A DNA stretch of 34,501 bases from CAZAQB01 sp964487155 (GCA_964487155.1 CAZAQB010000019.1:1-34501); one strand, 5' to 3'; numbered from the stretch's first letter, positions 1 through 10,894 are shown. A program made the numbers and translations. The notes: generated by a model not told the origin, from the sequence alone.

Positions 1-581
1 AACGGCAGCTCCGGCGCCAGGCCGTCCACCACTACGCCGGCGCCGCCGTTGCCGGGGTCGGAGACGATCTTCAGCGGCTTCAGCACGCTGCGCTCCACGC
101 TGCCCAGCAGGTGGGCCAGATAGTCGGCCCCATGATCCAGGGGCTCCAGGCGGCCGCGGCCGCTGCCGGCGGCGAATTCGCCGGCGACGGCGCGCTGGCC
201 CAGCTCGCGCAGCCCGGAATCGTTGCTGATGGGCCGGGCCTGCTCCCGCACCAGCTTCATGCCGTTGTAGTCGGGGGGATTGTGGGAGGCGGTGACCATG
301 ATCCCGCCGTCCATCCGATAGTGGAAGGTGGCGAAGTAGACCTCCTCGGTGCCGCACTGGCCGATGTGATGGACGTTGGCGCCGCCCTCCATCAGGCCGT
401 CGGCCAGGGCCTCGGTAAGCTCCGGGCTGGTCAGGCGTACGTCGTGGCCCACCACCACGTTGGCCGGCCGCAGCCAGTCGGCGTAGGCCCGGCCGATGCG
501 CCGGGCCAGATCCGCATCCAGCTCGTCGGGGACACGGCCGCGGATGTCGTAGGCCTTGAAGCAGGCGGGAGCGTCGGTCAT
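1..581 (-). CDS. manB: Phosphomannomutase (ManB/CpsG type), N-terminal part, runs off the window
   Basis: The family interconverts mannose-6-phosphate and mannose-1-phosphate for GDP-mannose and polysaccharide synthesis in the cytoplasm. About 193 residues are present. The start reads MTDAPACFKAYDIRGRVPDE, and the FKAYDIRG opening is diagnostic. The phosphoserine loop TASHNP is intact (Ser about residue 99), followed by DYNGMKLVRE, and a GTEEVYFATFH block lies just before it. These blocks resemble enterobacterial CpsG/ManB more than AlgC. The C-terminal domains lie beyond the left edge. The gene starts 16 bases after the galE stop on the same strand, so the two probably form a sugar-nucleotide operon. 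Phosphoglucomutase activity cannot be excluded because the sugar-binding domain is not visible. Confidence 0.9.
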   Translation of the reverse strand, partial: MTDAPACFKAYDIRGRVPDELDADLARRIGRAYADWLRPANVVVGHDVRLTSPELTEALADGLMEGGANVHHIGQCGTEEVYFATFHYRMDGGIMVTASHNPPDYNGMKLVREQARPISNDSGLRELGQRAVAGEFAAGSGRGRLEPLDHGADYLAHLLGSVERSVLKPLKIVSDPGNGGAGVVVDGLAPELP

Positions 582-597
582 GGACGGCTTCTCCGGT

Positions 598-1590
598 TCA
601 CGGGGCGGCACGGGCGCGCTGCTGGAAGCGGCGCTCCCACTCCAGGGCGTGGCGCACGATGGTCTCCAGGTCGTCGAAGCGCGGCGCCCAGCCGAGCTGG
701 CTGCGGATGCGGCGGCTGTCCGCCACCAGGGCCGCCGGGTCCCCGGGACGCCGGCCGGCCTCGGTCACGGGGAAGTCCACGCCGGACACCCGGCGCACCG
801 TGTCCACCACCTCCCGCACGCTGTAGCCGTGGCCGTAGCCGCAGTTCAGCAGCGCCGAGGGGCCGCCCGCGGCCAGGTGGTCCAGCGCCATGATGTGGGC
901 CCGGGCCAGATCCTCCACATGGATGTAGTCGCGAATACAGGTACCGTCTGCAGTCGGATAATCGGTGCCGAACACGGACAACCCCGGCCGGGCGCCCACC
1001 GCCGCCTCGCAGGCCACCTTGATCAGGTGGGTGGCGTCGGGGAAGGCCTGGCCGATGCGGCCCTCGGGGTCGGCGCCGGCGACGTTGAAATAGCGCAGGA
1101 TCACGTAGTCCAGGCCGCCGGCGGCGGCCAGGTCCATGCACATGCGCTCGCTCATCATCTTGGAGGCGCCGTAGGGGTTGATGGGCGCCAGCGCCGTGTC
1201 CTCGTCGATGGCCTGCCGGTCCGGCATGCCGTAGACCGCGGCCGTGGAGGAGAACACGTAGCGCGGGATGCCGTGGGTGTGGATCAGTTCCAACAGCCCC
1301 AGGGTGTTGCGGGTGTTGTTGCCGTAGTACTTCAGCGGGTCGGCCACCGACTCCGGCACCACGATGCTGGCGGCGAAGTGCAGCACCGCCTCGAAGCGGC
1401 GTTCGGCCATCAGCGCCCCGAGGCGCTCCCGGTCGGCCAGCTCCCCCGGCACCAGCTCGCCGTGCAGCACCGCCCAGGCGTTGCCGGTGGAGAGGTTGTC
1501 GTAGACCACGACCTGGTGGCCGGCCTCCCCCAGCTGCCGCACCACGTGGGAGCCGATATAGCCGGCACCGCCGGTGACCAGAACTCTCAT
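598..1590 (-). CDS. galE: UDP-glucose 4-epimerase
   Basis: GalE interconverts UDP-glucose and UDP-galactose using tightly bound NAD, feeding exopolysaccharide and LPS synthesis. The 330-residue product has the usual family length. It starts MRVLVTGGAGYIGSHVVRQL, the Rossmann glycine motif. It also has the SSTAAVYG segment with the catalytic Ser/Thr and the NPYGASK motif with catalytic Tyr and Lys. DYIHVEDLA and the C-terminal GWAPRF region fit GalE. The frame stays open upstream to 1725, but the Rossmann strand fixes the start at 1590, and an AGGAAGGGGCAGGAGA purine stretch lies directly upstream. manB follows 16 bases downstream. hemF is divergent, sharing about 146 bases of intergenic DNA. 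Confidence 0.95.
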   Translation of the reverse strand: MRVLVTGGAGYIGSHVVRQLGEAGHQVVVYDNLSTGNAWAVLHGELVPGELADRERLGALMAERRFEAVLHFAASIVVPESVADPLKYYGNNTRNTLGLLELIHTHGIPRYVFSSTAAVYGMPDRQAIDEDTALAPINPYGASKMMSERMCMDLAAAGGLDYVILRYFNVAGADPEGRIGQAFPDATHLIKVACEAAVGARPGLSVFGTDYPTADGTCIRDYIHVEDLARAHIMALDHLAAGGPSALLNCGYGHGYSVREVVDTVRRVSGVDFPVTEAGRRPGDPAALVADSRRIRSQLGWAPRFDDLETIVRHALEWERRFQQRARAAP

Positions 1591-1736
1591 TCTCCTGCCC
1601 CTTCCTGCGGCGCCCGGGATGCCGGGCGATGTTACCCGAGCCCGGGCATCGGCGTCATGCCGGCACGCCCCCGCTAGCCCGGCCCCTGCCAAGCTGATTA
1701 ACTGGTGCACCGAGTCACCGATCAACCAAACCGCCC

Positions 1737-2654
1737 ATGGACACCACCGCCGTAAGAGACTACCTGCTGGACCTGCAGGACCGCATCGCCGCCGCCCTGG
1801 AGCACACCGACGGCCGGGCGTCGTTCCGGGAAGACGCCTGGGACCGCCCCGGCGGCGGCGGCGGCCGCAGCCGGGTGCTGCGCGAGGGCGCCGCCTTCGA
1901 GCAGGCCGGCATCAACTTCTCCCACGTGCATGGCGAGGCGCTGCCGGCCACCGCCAGCGAGCGGCGCCCGGAGCTGGCCGGCCGCGCCTTTCAGGCCATG
2001 GGGGTGTCCCTGGTGATCCACCCGGCCAACCCCTACGTGCCCGTGTCCCACGCCAACGTGCGTTTTTTCGTGGCGGAGAAGCCCGGGGCGCCGCCGGTGT
2101 GGTGGTTTGGCGGCGGCTTCGACCTGACCCCCTGCTACCCCGTCCACCAGGACGTGCTGCACTGGCACCGCAACGCCCGGGACGCCTGCGCGCCATTCGG
2201 CGCCGAGCTCTACCCGCGATTCAAGGCCTGGTGCGATGAGTACTTCTACCTACCGCACCGCAACGAGACCCGGGGGGTGGGCGGGCTGTTCTTCGACGAC
2301 TTCGAGGAGGGCGGCTTCCAGCACGCCTTCGGCCTGATGCGCTCCGTGGGCGACCACTACCTGGAGGGTTACCTGCCCATCGTGGAGCGCCGGCGCGAGA
2401 CCCCGTTCGGCGACCGGGAGCGGGACTTCCAGCTCTACCGCCGGGGCCGTTACGTGGAGTTCAACCTGGTCTACGACCGGGGCACCCGATTTGGCCTGCA
2501 GTCCGGCGGGCGCACCGAGTCCATCCTGATGTCCCTGCCGCCGCTGGTGCGCTGGGAATATGGCTTCCAGCCGCAGCCGGGCTCCCCCGAGGAGGCCCTG
2601 TACCGCGACTACCTCCGGCCCAGGGACTGGCTCGGGGAGGCGCAGGGCGGCTGA
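1737..2654 (+). CDS. hemF: Oxygen-dependent coproporphyrinogen III oxidase
   Basis: HemF oxidatively decarboxylates coproporphyrinogen III to protoporphyrinogen IX with O2, a late heme step in the cytosol. The product is 305 residues, typical of the family. Signature blocks are all present in order: AFEQAGINFSHVHGE, NPYVPVSHANVRFF, WWFGGGFDLTPCYP, GVGGLFFDDFEEGG, RRGRYVEFNLVYDRGTRFG and GGRTESILMSLPP. There is no strong Shine-Dalgarno sequence before the ATG at 1737, but no alternative start fits better. The gene is divergent from galE and is followed by a probable terminator. hemH lies about 16 kb downstream on the same strand. The enzyme implies aerobic growth. Confidence 0.96.
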   Translation: MDTTAVRDYLLDLQDRIAAALEHTDGRASFREDAWDRPGGGGGRSRVLREGAAFEQAGINFSHVHGEALPATASERRPELAGRAFQAMGVSLVIHPANPYVPVSHANVRFFVAEKPGAPPVWWFGGGFDLTPCYPVHQDVLHWHRNARDACAPFGAELYPRFKAWCDEYFYLPHRNETRGVGGLFFDDFEEGGFQHAFGLMRSVGDHYLEGYLPIVERRRETPFGDRERDFQLYRRGRYVEFNLVYDRGTRFGLQSGGRTESILMSLPPLVRWEYGFQPQPGSPEEALYRDYLRPRDWLGEAQGG

Positions 2655-2708
2655 TCTCCGGTCCCCCCCGGCAGCCGTGCCGTCACATGACTTTTTCCGG
2701 GCGAGAAT

Positions 2709-2737
2709 AAATACCCCCGCCCCCTGGGGGCATTTTT
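2709..2737 (+). terminator. Probable rho-independent terminator after hemF
   Basis: AAATaCCCCC pairs with GGGGGcATTT across a 7-base loop and runs into TTTTT at 2733-2737. It lies 55 bases past the hemF stop, as expected for the end of that transcript. One stem position is mismatched. Confidence 0.55.
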
Positions 2738-2831
2738 CCCGTAGCCTGGCTACTGGAGGGTCTCGCCAGCCTACCCCGGACGCAAAGGCACGCCACTGCG
2801 AGGCTGCCGACGGCGCGCCCCCGGCAGGCTG

Positions 2832-2857
2832 AATGCGGCCGTCTATACTCTCGCATT
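2832..2857 (+). promoter_or_regulatory. Candidate aceE promoter -10 inside an operator-like dyad
   Basis: TATACT at 2844-2849 is a good sigma70 -10 box in otherwise GC-rich DNA, although no convincing -35 is visible at the usual spacing. It is flanked by AATGCG (2832-2837) and CGCATT (2852-2857), a perfect 6-bp inverted repeat with a 14-base spacer. A regulator bound there would cover the -10. The implied aceE leader is about 200 bases. The rest of 2655-3052 shows no gene. Confidence 0.3.
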
Positions 2858-3052
2858 GCGCGTCCCGGAGCACCCGCCACGCCGCCCGCAGAAGGCGGCC
2901 AAGCAGGAGGAGACATGCCACCGGTGCCAGCCGGGCACCACCGCTACCAGGCCGCCCCTCGCTGGGGCCGGCGGCCACCGCAACCGTTCGCCGGGCGGCG
3001 GGCCCGCGCGCCCGCCGCCCGTACAGCTACGCATCGACCATAGAGGTGACTG

Positions 3053-5727
<2,675 letters not shown>

Positions 5728-5731
<4 letters not shown>

Positions 5732-5896
5732 CAGCCTGTCGGACTTAGGTGCCCGTCGCGAGCCGAGTGGGAGAGCGAGGTCAGTTTTTCGATCGTTTGA
5801 GGAGAATAGCCGTAGCTATTTGACGAAAAGGATCGGAAAAATGGGCCGCTATCCCGCCGGCGCAGTAGGAGCACCCTAAGTCCGACAGGCTGCTAG
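5728..5896. mobile_element. MITE-like full-length palindromic element between aceE and aceF
   Basis: The element starts with CTAGCAGCCTGTCGGACTTA and ends with its reverse complement, giving terminal inverted repeats of about 22 bases. The similarity between arms continues inward: TTTTTCGATC pairs with GATCGGAAAAA, and AATAGC/GCTATT flank a central CGTA at 5811-5814. The whole 169 bases can therefore fold as one imperfect hairpin. No coding potential is seen. The outer CTAG may be a target duplication or part of the repeat. The composition (A/T runs) is unlike its surroundings. The size and structure fit a non-autonomous element mobilised in trans; the parent transposase family is not identified. 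Confidence 0.75.
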
Positions 5897-5923
5897 GCGC
5901 TCCTGGACCGGTACCGGAGGGCG

Positions 5924-6040
5924 GGGGACGCGGGCACTGCGTCCCCGGGGGTCGCGGCACCGTCGCACCCCCGGAGTCCCGCCCCGGGACCCATGCCCCC
6001 GGTGAGGCTGCCTTTCGAGCGGCGGGGCCGCAGCCCCGCC
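5924..6040 (+). other. Stacked hairpins in the aceE-aceF intercistronic region
   Basis: Three inverted repeats lie between the palindromic element and aceF. GGGGACGC/GCGTCCCC is at 5924-5931 and 5939-5946. GGGGGT/ACCCCC is at 5947-5952 and 5967-5972. GGCGGGGC/GCCCCGCC, with a CGCA loop, is at 6021-6028 and 6033-6040. None is followed by a T-run, so they look like processing or stability structures rather than terminators. The remaining intergenic bases show nothing else. Confidence 0.4.
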
Positions 6041-6070
6041 CCACCCGGTTCACAAGCGGAGGATTGCCCT

Positions 6071-7744
6071 GTGGCAGACGCGAAGCAGATCAAGGTACCG
6101 GACATCGGTGATTTCGAGGAGGTGGACGTCATCGAGGTGCTGGTGAGCCCCGGTGACACCATCGAACCCGAGCAGTCCCTGATCACCCTGGAGAGCGACA
6201 AGGCCTCCATGGAGGTGCCCTCACCGGAGGGCGGCGTGGTCAAGGAGGTGCTGGTGAAGGTGGGCGACAAGGTCTCCGAGGGCACCCCGGTGGTGACCGT
6301 GGAGGCCGCCGAGGGCGGCGCCGGCGAGGCCGAAGCCAAGGCCGCCGAGGCGCCTGAAGCCGAGTCCGGCGGGGCCGAGGCCGCAGCCGCCGGGGGTGGC
6401 GGCGTCGAGGAGGTGCGGGTGCCGGACATCGGCGACTTCGATGAGGTGGACGTCATCGAGGTGCTGGTGAGCCCCGGCGATACCATCGAGCCCGAGCAGT
6501 CGCTGATCACCCTGGAGAGCGACAAGGCCTCCATGGAGGTGCCCTCGACGGTGGCGGGCACCGTCAAGGCGGTCAGAATCAAGGTCGGCGACAAGGTCTC
6601 CGAGGGCGACGTGGTGCTGCTCGCCGAGACCGCCGGCGGCGGCGGCACCAAGCCGGCGGCGGAGCCCAAACCCGCTGCCGAGGCCCCGAAGAAGGCGCCG
6701 GAACCGGCGCCGGGCGGGCAGTCCGCGCCGCCTTCTTCCCGGGCGGGCTCCTCGGAGGGCCTCGACCCTCTCACCGAGGACGACCAACCCATCCCCGCCA
6801 GCCACATTGATTCCGAGAAGCAGCGGCTCGCCCACGCGAGCCCCTCGGTGCGCCGCTTCGCCCGGGAGCTGGGGGTGGACCTCTCCCTGGTGCGGGGCAG
6901 CGGGCCCAAGTCCCGCATCCTCAAGGAAGACGTGCAGAGCTTCGTGAAACACGCCCTGGCCGGCGGTGCCGGCGCCGCCGCCGCGCCAGCCGCAGCCCAG
7001 GGGGGCATGGGCATCCCGCCGATCCCGGAGCAGGACTTCTCCAAGTTCGGCGAGGTGGAGGAAAAACCCCTGTCCCGCATCAAGACCAAGAGCGGGCCCC
7101 ACCTGCACCGCTCCTGGCTCAACGTGCCCCACGTCACCCAGTTCGACGAGGCGGACATCACCGAGCTGGAGGCCTTCCGCAAGGCGGAGAAGGACGCCGC
7201 CGAGAAGCAGGGCGTAAAGCTCACCCCGCTGGCCTTCCTGGTGAAGGCCTCTGCCCGGGCGTTGCGCGAGTTCCCCGAATTCAACAGCTCGCTGAAACCC
7301 TCCGGCGACGCGCTGATCCTGAAGAAGTACATCAACGTCGGCGTCGCCGTGGACACGCCCCAGGGGCTGGTGGTGCCGGTGATCAAGGACGCCGACCGCA
7401 AGGGCATCTACCAGATCGCCGCCGACATGGGCGAGGTCAGCAAAAAGGCGCGGGACGGCAAGCTGGGGCCCGGCGACATGCAGGGGGGCACGTTCAGCAT
7501 CTCCAGCCTGGGGGGCCTGGGCGGCACCGCCTTCACCCCCATCGTCAACGCCCCGGAGGTGGCCATCCTCGGGGTGTCCAAGTCCTCCATGAAACCGGTG
7601 TGGGACGGCCGCGAGTTCGTGCCCCGGCTGATGCTGCCGCTGTCCCTGTCCTACGACCACCGGGTCATTGACGGCGCGGCCGCAGCCCGCTTCACCACCT
7701 ATCTGTCGGGCCTGCTGGGGGATCTGCGGCGGCTGATCCTTTGA
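6071..7744 (+). CDS. aceF: Dihydrolipoyllysine acetyltransferase, PDH E2, two lipoyl domains
   Basis: AceF transfers acetyl groups from its lipoyl arms to CoA and forms the core of the PDH complex. The predicted 557 residues comprise lipoyl domain 1 (about 1-80, acceptor Lys44 in ESDKASM), lipoyl domain 2 (about 113-190, Lys152), and an Ala/Pro/Glu-rich linker. These are followed by a peripheral-subunit-binding domain (about 255-290, HASPSVRRFARELGVD) and the catalytic domain ending YDHRVIDGAAAARF (His about 530, Asp about 534). The start is taken as GTG at 6071. GGAGGA lies 8 bases upstream, and the codons after it match the lpd N-terminus exactly; an upstream ATG at 5993 would add a Pro/Arg-rich tail unlike E2. 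The first 261 coding bases are nearly identical to those of lpd. Confidence 0.96.
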   Translation: MADAKQIKVPDIGDFEEVDVIEVLVSPGDTIEPEQSLITLESDKASMEVPSPEGGVVKEVLVKVGDKVSEGTPVVTVEAAEGGAGEAEAKAAEAPEAESGGAEAAAAGGGGVEEVRVPDIGDFDEVDVIEVLVSPGDTIEPEQSLITLESDKASMEVPSTVAGTVKAVRIKVGDKVSEGDVVLLAETAGGGGTKPAAEPKPAAEAPKKAPEPAPGGQSAPPSSRAGSSEGLDPLTEDDQPIPASHIDSEKQRLAHASPSVRRFARELGVDLSLVRGSGPKSRILKEDVQSFVKHALAGGAGAAAAPAAAQGGMGIPPIPEQDFSKFGEVEEKPLSRIKTKSGPHLHRSWLNVPHVTQFDEADITELEAFRKAEKDAAEKQGVKLTPLAFLVKASARALREFPEFNSSLKPSGDALILKKYINVGVAVDTPQGLVVPVIKDADRKGIYQIAADMGEVSKKARDGKLGPGDMQGGTFSISSLGGLGGTAFTPIVNAPEVAILGVSKSSMKPVWDGREFVPRLMLPLSLSYDHRVIDGAAAARFTTYLSGLLGDLRRLIL

Positions 7745-7830
7745 GCCGCCGCCCCGCAGCGGCTGCGTGAACCGAACCGACCACTCCTGCAGCGCCGCCA
7801 CAGGCGCGCCGCCAGAAGGGAACCAGCGAA

Positions 7831-9618
7831 ATGGCAGACGCGAAGCAGATCAAGGTACCGGACATCGGTGATTTCGAGGAGGTGGACGTCATCGAGGTGC
7901 TGGTGAGCCCCGGTGACACCATCGAACCCGAGCAGTCCCTGATCACCCTGGAGAGCGACAAGGCCTCCATGGAGGTGCCCTCACCGGAGGGCGGCGTGGT
8001 CAAGGAGGTGCTGGTGAAGGTGGGCGACAAGGTCTCCGAGGGCACCCCGGTGGTGACCGTGGAGGCCGCCGAGGGTGGCGCCGGCGAGGCCGCTGGGGGT
8101 GGCTCCGGCGAGGCCGCCGCAGAGAAGCCGGCGCCGGAGAACAAAGCCGAGCCCGCGCCCGCCGGGGGCCCCGAGAAGGTCGCTGCCGGCCCCGCCCCCA
8201 GCGAATTCGACTGCGACGTGGTGGTGCTCGGCGCCGGCCCCGGCGGCTACACCGCGGCGTTCCGGGCCGCCGACCTGGGCCTGAAGACCATCCTGGTGGA
8301 GCGCTACCCCAGCCTGGGGGGCGTCTGCCTGAACGTCGGCTGCATCCCCTCCAAGGCCCTGCTGCACGCCGCCAAGATCATCGACGAGGCGGAGTTCTTC
8401 GCCGACAACGGCCTCGCCTTCGGCAAGCCCAAGATCGACCTGGAAAAGCTCGGCGCCTGGAAGAACAAGGTGGTGGGCAAGCTGACCGGCGGCCTCAAGG
8501 GGCTCGCCAAGCAGCGCAAGGTGGAGGTGGTGCAGGGTGCAGGCAGCTTCACCGGCGACTACGAGCTGAAGGTGGAGGGCGAGGGCAAGCCGCGCAGCAT
8601 CCGCTTTCGCAACTGCATCATCGCCGCCGGCTCCCGGCCCGCGGCGCCGCCGAGCTTCGACCTGTCCCACCCGCGGGTGATGGACTCCACCGACGCGCTG
8701 AAGCTGGAGGAAATCCCCAAGCGCCTGCTGGTAGTCGGCGGCGGCATCATCGGCCTGGAGATGGCTACGGTCTACCACGCCCTGGGCTCGGAGATCACCG
8801 TGGTGGAGCTGCTCGACCGGCTCATGACCGGCGCCGACAAGGACATCGTCAAGCCGTTCCAGAAGCGCATCGAGAAGCAGTACGCCAATATCTATCTCAA
8901 CACCAAGGTGACCGGCATGGAGCCGGGCAAGAAGAACGTCAAGGTGAGCTTCGAGGGCAAGAACGCCCCCGCCGAAGACAGCTTCGACCGGGTGCTGGTG
9001 TCGGTGGGCCGGCGGCCCAACATCGACCTCATCAACCTGGACGCCACCGGCGTGCGCCTGGACGAGCAGCGCTTCATCGCCGTGGACGAGCACATGCGCA
9101 CCAGCGTGCCCCACATCTACGCCATCGGCGACATCGTCGGCCAGCCCATGCTGGCCCACAAGGCGGTGCACGAGGGCAAGGTGGCGGCGGAATGCTGCGC
9201 CGGCGAGAAGAGCGCCTTCGACGCCCGGGTCATCCCGTCGGTCGCCTACACCGACCCGGAGGTTGCCTGGGTGGGCCTCACCCAGGAGCAGGCCAAGGAG
9301 CAGGGTATCGAGGTGGAGGTGGCCTCCTTCCCCTGGGCGGCCAACGGCCGCTCCCTGTCCCTGGGCCGGGACGAGGGCGTCACCAAGCTGCTGTTCGACG
9401 CCAACACCGAGCGCACCCTGGGCGCCGGCATCGTCGGCCCCAACGCCGGCGACCTGATCTCCGAAGTGGCGCTGGCCATCGAGATGGGGGCTGACTATCA
9501 CGACATCGGTCTCACGGTGCACCCGCACCCGACCCTGTCCGAGACCGTAGCCATGGCCGCCGAGGCCGCCGCCGGCACCCTGACCGATCTGTACATTCCG
9601 AAGAAGAAAAAGAAGTAG
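7831..9618 (+). CDS. lpd: Dihydrolipoyl dehydrogenase (E3) with N-terminal lipoyl domain
   Basis: E3 reoxidises dihydrolipoamide with FAD and NAD+. The 595-residue product is longer than the usual 470-480 because a lipoyl domain (residues 1 to about 82, Lys44) and an Ala/Glu/Pro linker precede the oxidoreductase, an arrangement known in some proteobacterial PDH operons. The FAD motif is VVVLGAGPGGYTAAF. The redox disulfide is GGVCLNVGCIPSKA (Cys166/Cys171), the NAD-binding motif is VVGGGIIGLEMATVY, and the catalytic HPHPTLSE carries His566 and Glu571. The tail ends in five lysines. It lies 86 bases after aceF, in the aceE-aceF-lpd order. The lipoyl domain DNA is almost identical to aceF 6072-6332. 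Confidence 0.97.
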   Translation: MADAKQIKVPDIGDFEEVDVIEVLVSPGDTIEPEQSLITLESDKASMEVPSPEGGVVKEVLVKVGDKVSEGTPVVTVEAAEGGAGEAAGGGSGEAAAEKPAPENKAEPAPAGGPEKVAAGPAPSEFDCDVVVLGAGPGGYTAAFRAADLGLKTILVERYPSLGGVCLNVGCIPSKALLHAAKIIDEAEFFADNGLAFGKPKIDLEKLGAWKNKVVGKLTGGLKGLAKQRKVEVVQGAGSFTGDYELKVEGEGKPRSIRFRNCIIAAGSRPAAPPSFDLSHPRVMDSTDALKLEEIPKRLLVVGGGIIGLEMATVYHALGSEITVVELLDRLMTGADKDIVKPFQKRIEKQYANIYLNTKVTGMEPGKKNVKVSFEGKNAPAEDSFDRVLVSVGRRPNIDLINLDATGVRLDEQRFIAVDEHMRTSVPHIYAIGDIVGQPMLAHKAVHEGKVAAECCAGEKSAFDARVIPSVAYTDPEVAWVGLTQEQAKEQGIEVEVASFPWAANGRSLSLGRDEGVTKLLFDANTERTLGAGIVGPNAGDLISEVALAIEMGADYHDIGLTVHPHPTLSETVAMAAEAAAGTLTDLYIPKKKKK

Positions 9619-9825
9619 CCGCAGATGAACGCGGATGGACGCAGATGATGGAATGGCGGCCCGTGGATCTCGGCCGCGGCGCGCGGTCAGGGGCCCCAGC
9701 CGCAGTGGCCTCCGCCGCCATGCGGACCCTTCCGGCAGCGGATGACGCCGGCAGCCGCCGCTCGGCACTGCGGCGGCGGGCAGACCAGCCTGCAGCCATC
9801 CGCGTACATCTGCGTTCATCTGCGG
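9619..9825. repeat. Inverted pair of intergenic repeats flanking about 145 bases
   Basis: The left arm (9619-9650) starts CCGCAGATGAACGC and continues as GATG/ACGC short units. The right arm (9796-9825) is its near-perfect reverse complement, ending GCGTTCATCTGCGG. The arms themselves consist of repeated ACGC-GATG steps. The DNA between them shows no convincing gene. The left arm begins one base after the lpd stop. The pair could fold as a long transcript hairpin. Confidence 0.7.
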
Positions 9826-9862
9826 CCGGTCCACCGGCGGCGCCTGACGGGGCCCTGCGTTG

Positions 9863-10894
9863 ATGAGTGCGCCGGTGGCGAATCTGGTGGCCACGGGGGC
9901 CTACGTGCCGGAGCGGCTGGTGACCAATGCCGAGCTGGCGGAGCGCTTCGCCCGGCTAGGCAAGCCCGAGGTGATCGGCAAGCTGGAGGCCAACTCCGGC
10001 ATTCTGCAGCGCCACTACGCGCCGCCGGACTGGGCGACCTCGGACCTGGCCCTGCCCGCCGCGCGCCGGGCCCTGGAGCGTGCCGGGCGCCGGCCTGAGG
10101 ACGTAGACCTCATCGTGCTCGGCACCGACACGCCCGACTACATCACCCCGGCCACGTCCACCGTGCTGCAGCACAAGCTGGGAGCGGTCAACGCCGGCAC
10201 CTTCGATCTGGGCTGCGCCTGCGCCTCCTTCCCCACCGGGATCGCCGTGGCGGCGGGGCTGATCGCCACCAACCCGGCGCTCGCCACGGTGCTGGTAGTG
10301 GGCGCCTATTGCATGGAACGCCTGGCCGACCCGGAGGACCCCACGGTGTTCTTCTACGGCGACGGCGCCGGCGCTGCGGTGCTGGAGCAAGGTACCGAGC
10401 CGGGTTTCCTGGGTGCAGCATTCCGGGCCGATGGCGCCTACGCTAACCACTGGGGCATCTTCGCAGGGGGCACCGCGGAACCGGCCAGCCACGAGGCCGT
10501 GGCCGCCGGCCGCACCCGGGTACGGCTGCGTGAGCGCTACCCGCCGGAGGTGAACGAGCAGGGCTGGCCGGAGCTGTTCCGGCGGCTCGCCGGGCAGGCG
10601 GGTTTCGAGGCGCGGGACGTGGATCTGGCGGTGTTCACCCAGGTCAACCGCCACACCATCGAGCGCGTCTGCGAAACGCTGAATCTGCCCCGGGAGCGGG
10701 CCCCCACCATCATGCACAAGTGGGGCTATACGGGGTCGGCCTGCGTGCCCATGGCGCTGGACGACGCCCTCGCCCAGGGGCTGGCGGGGCCGGGGGATCT
10801 GGTGGTGCTGGTGGGCTCGGGCGTGGGCTACAACCAGGCGGCGGTCGCCCTGCGTCTGGGGGAAAGTCTGCGCTCCCCGCCGGCCGGCCCATGA
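9863..10894 (+). CDS. 3-oxoacyl-ACP synthase III-like (KAS III/FabH family) with altered active site
   Basis: FabH-family enzymes condense an acyl-CoA starter with malonyl-ACP or act as acyltransferases. The 343-residue product has the thiolase fold length and the nucleophile motif FDLGCACASF (Cys120). Judged by hand alignment to E. coli FabH, the histidine of VPHQAN is replaced by Thr259 (VFTQVN), and the asparagine of HGNTSAAS by Tyr289 (WGYTGSAC). This is therefore probably not the housekeeping FabH; decarboxylative condensation is unlikely by the normal route. It may be a transacylase, hydrolase or specialised ligase. The start is ATG at 9863, directly preceded by an in-frame TTG; the ribosome-binding site is weak. 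It stands between the PDH genes and gdh, 76 bases before the latter, with no other fatty-acid genes nearby. Confidence 0.85.
   Translation: MSAPVANLVATGAYVPERLVTNAELAERFARLGKPEVIGKLEANSGILQRHYAPPDWATSDLALPAARRALERAGRRPEDVDLIVLGTDTPDYITPATSTVLQHKLGAVNAGTFDLGCACASFPTGIAVAAGLIATNPALATVLVVGAYCMERLADPEDPTVFFYGDGAGAAVLEQGTEPGFLGAAFRADGAYANHWGIFAGGTAEPASHEAVAAGRTRVRLRERYPPEVNEQGWPELFRRLAGQAGFEARDVDLAVFTQVNRHTIERVCETLNLPRERAPTIMHKWGYTGSACVPMALDDALAQGLAGPGDLVVLVGSGVGYNQAAVALRLGESLRSPPAGP

Noticed and set aside
1591..1725. Longer galE start at 1725
   Set aside because: GalE proteins begin at the Rossmann strand (MRVLVTGG), which has its own purine-rich ribosome-binding stretch.
5993..6070. Longer aceF starting at the ATG 5993
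   Set aside because: The extra 26 residues are Pro/Arg/Gly-rich, overlap a perfect hairpin, and the GTG at 6071 has a good ribosome-binding site and exact homology to the lpd N-terminus.
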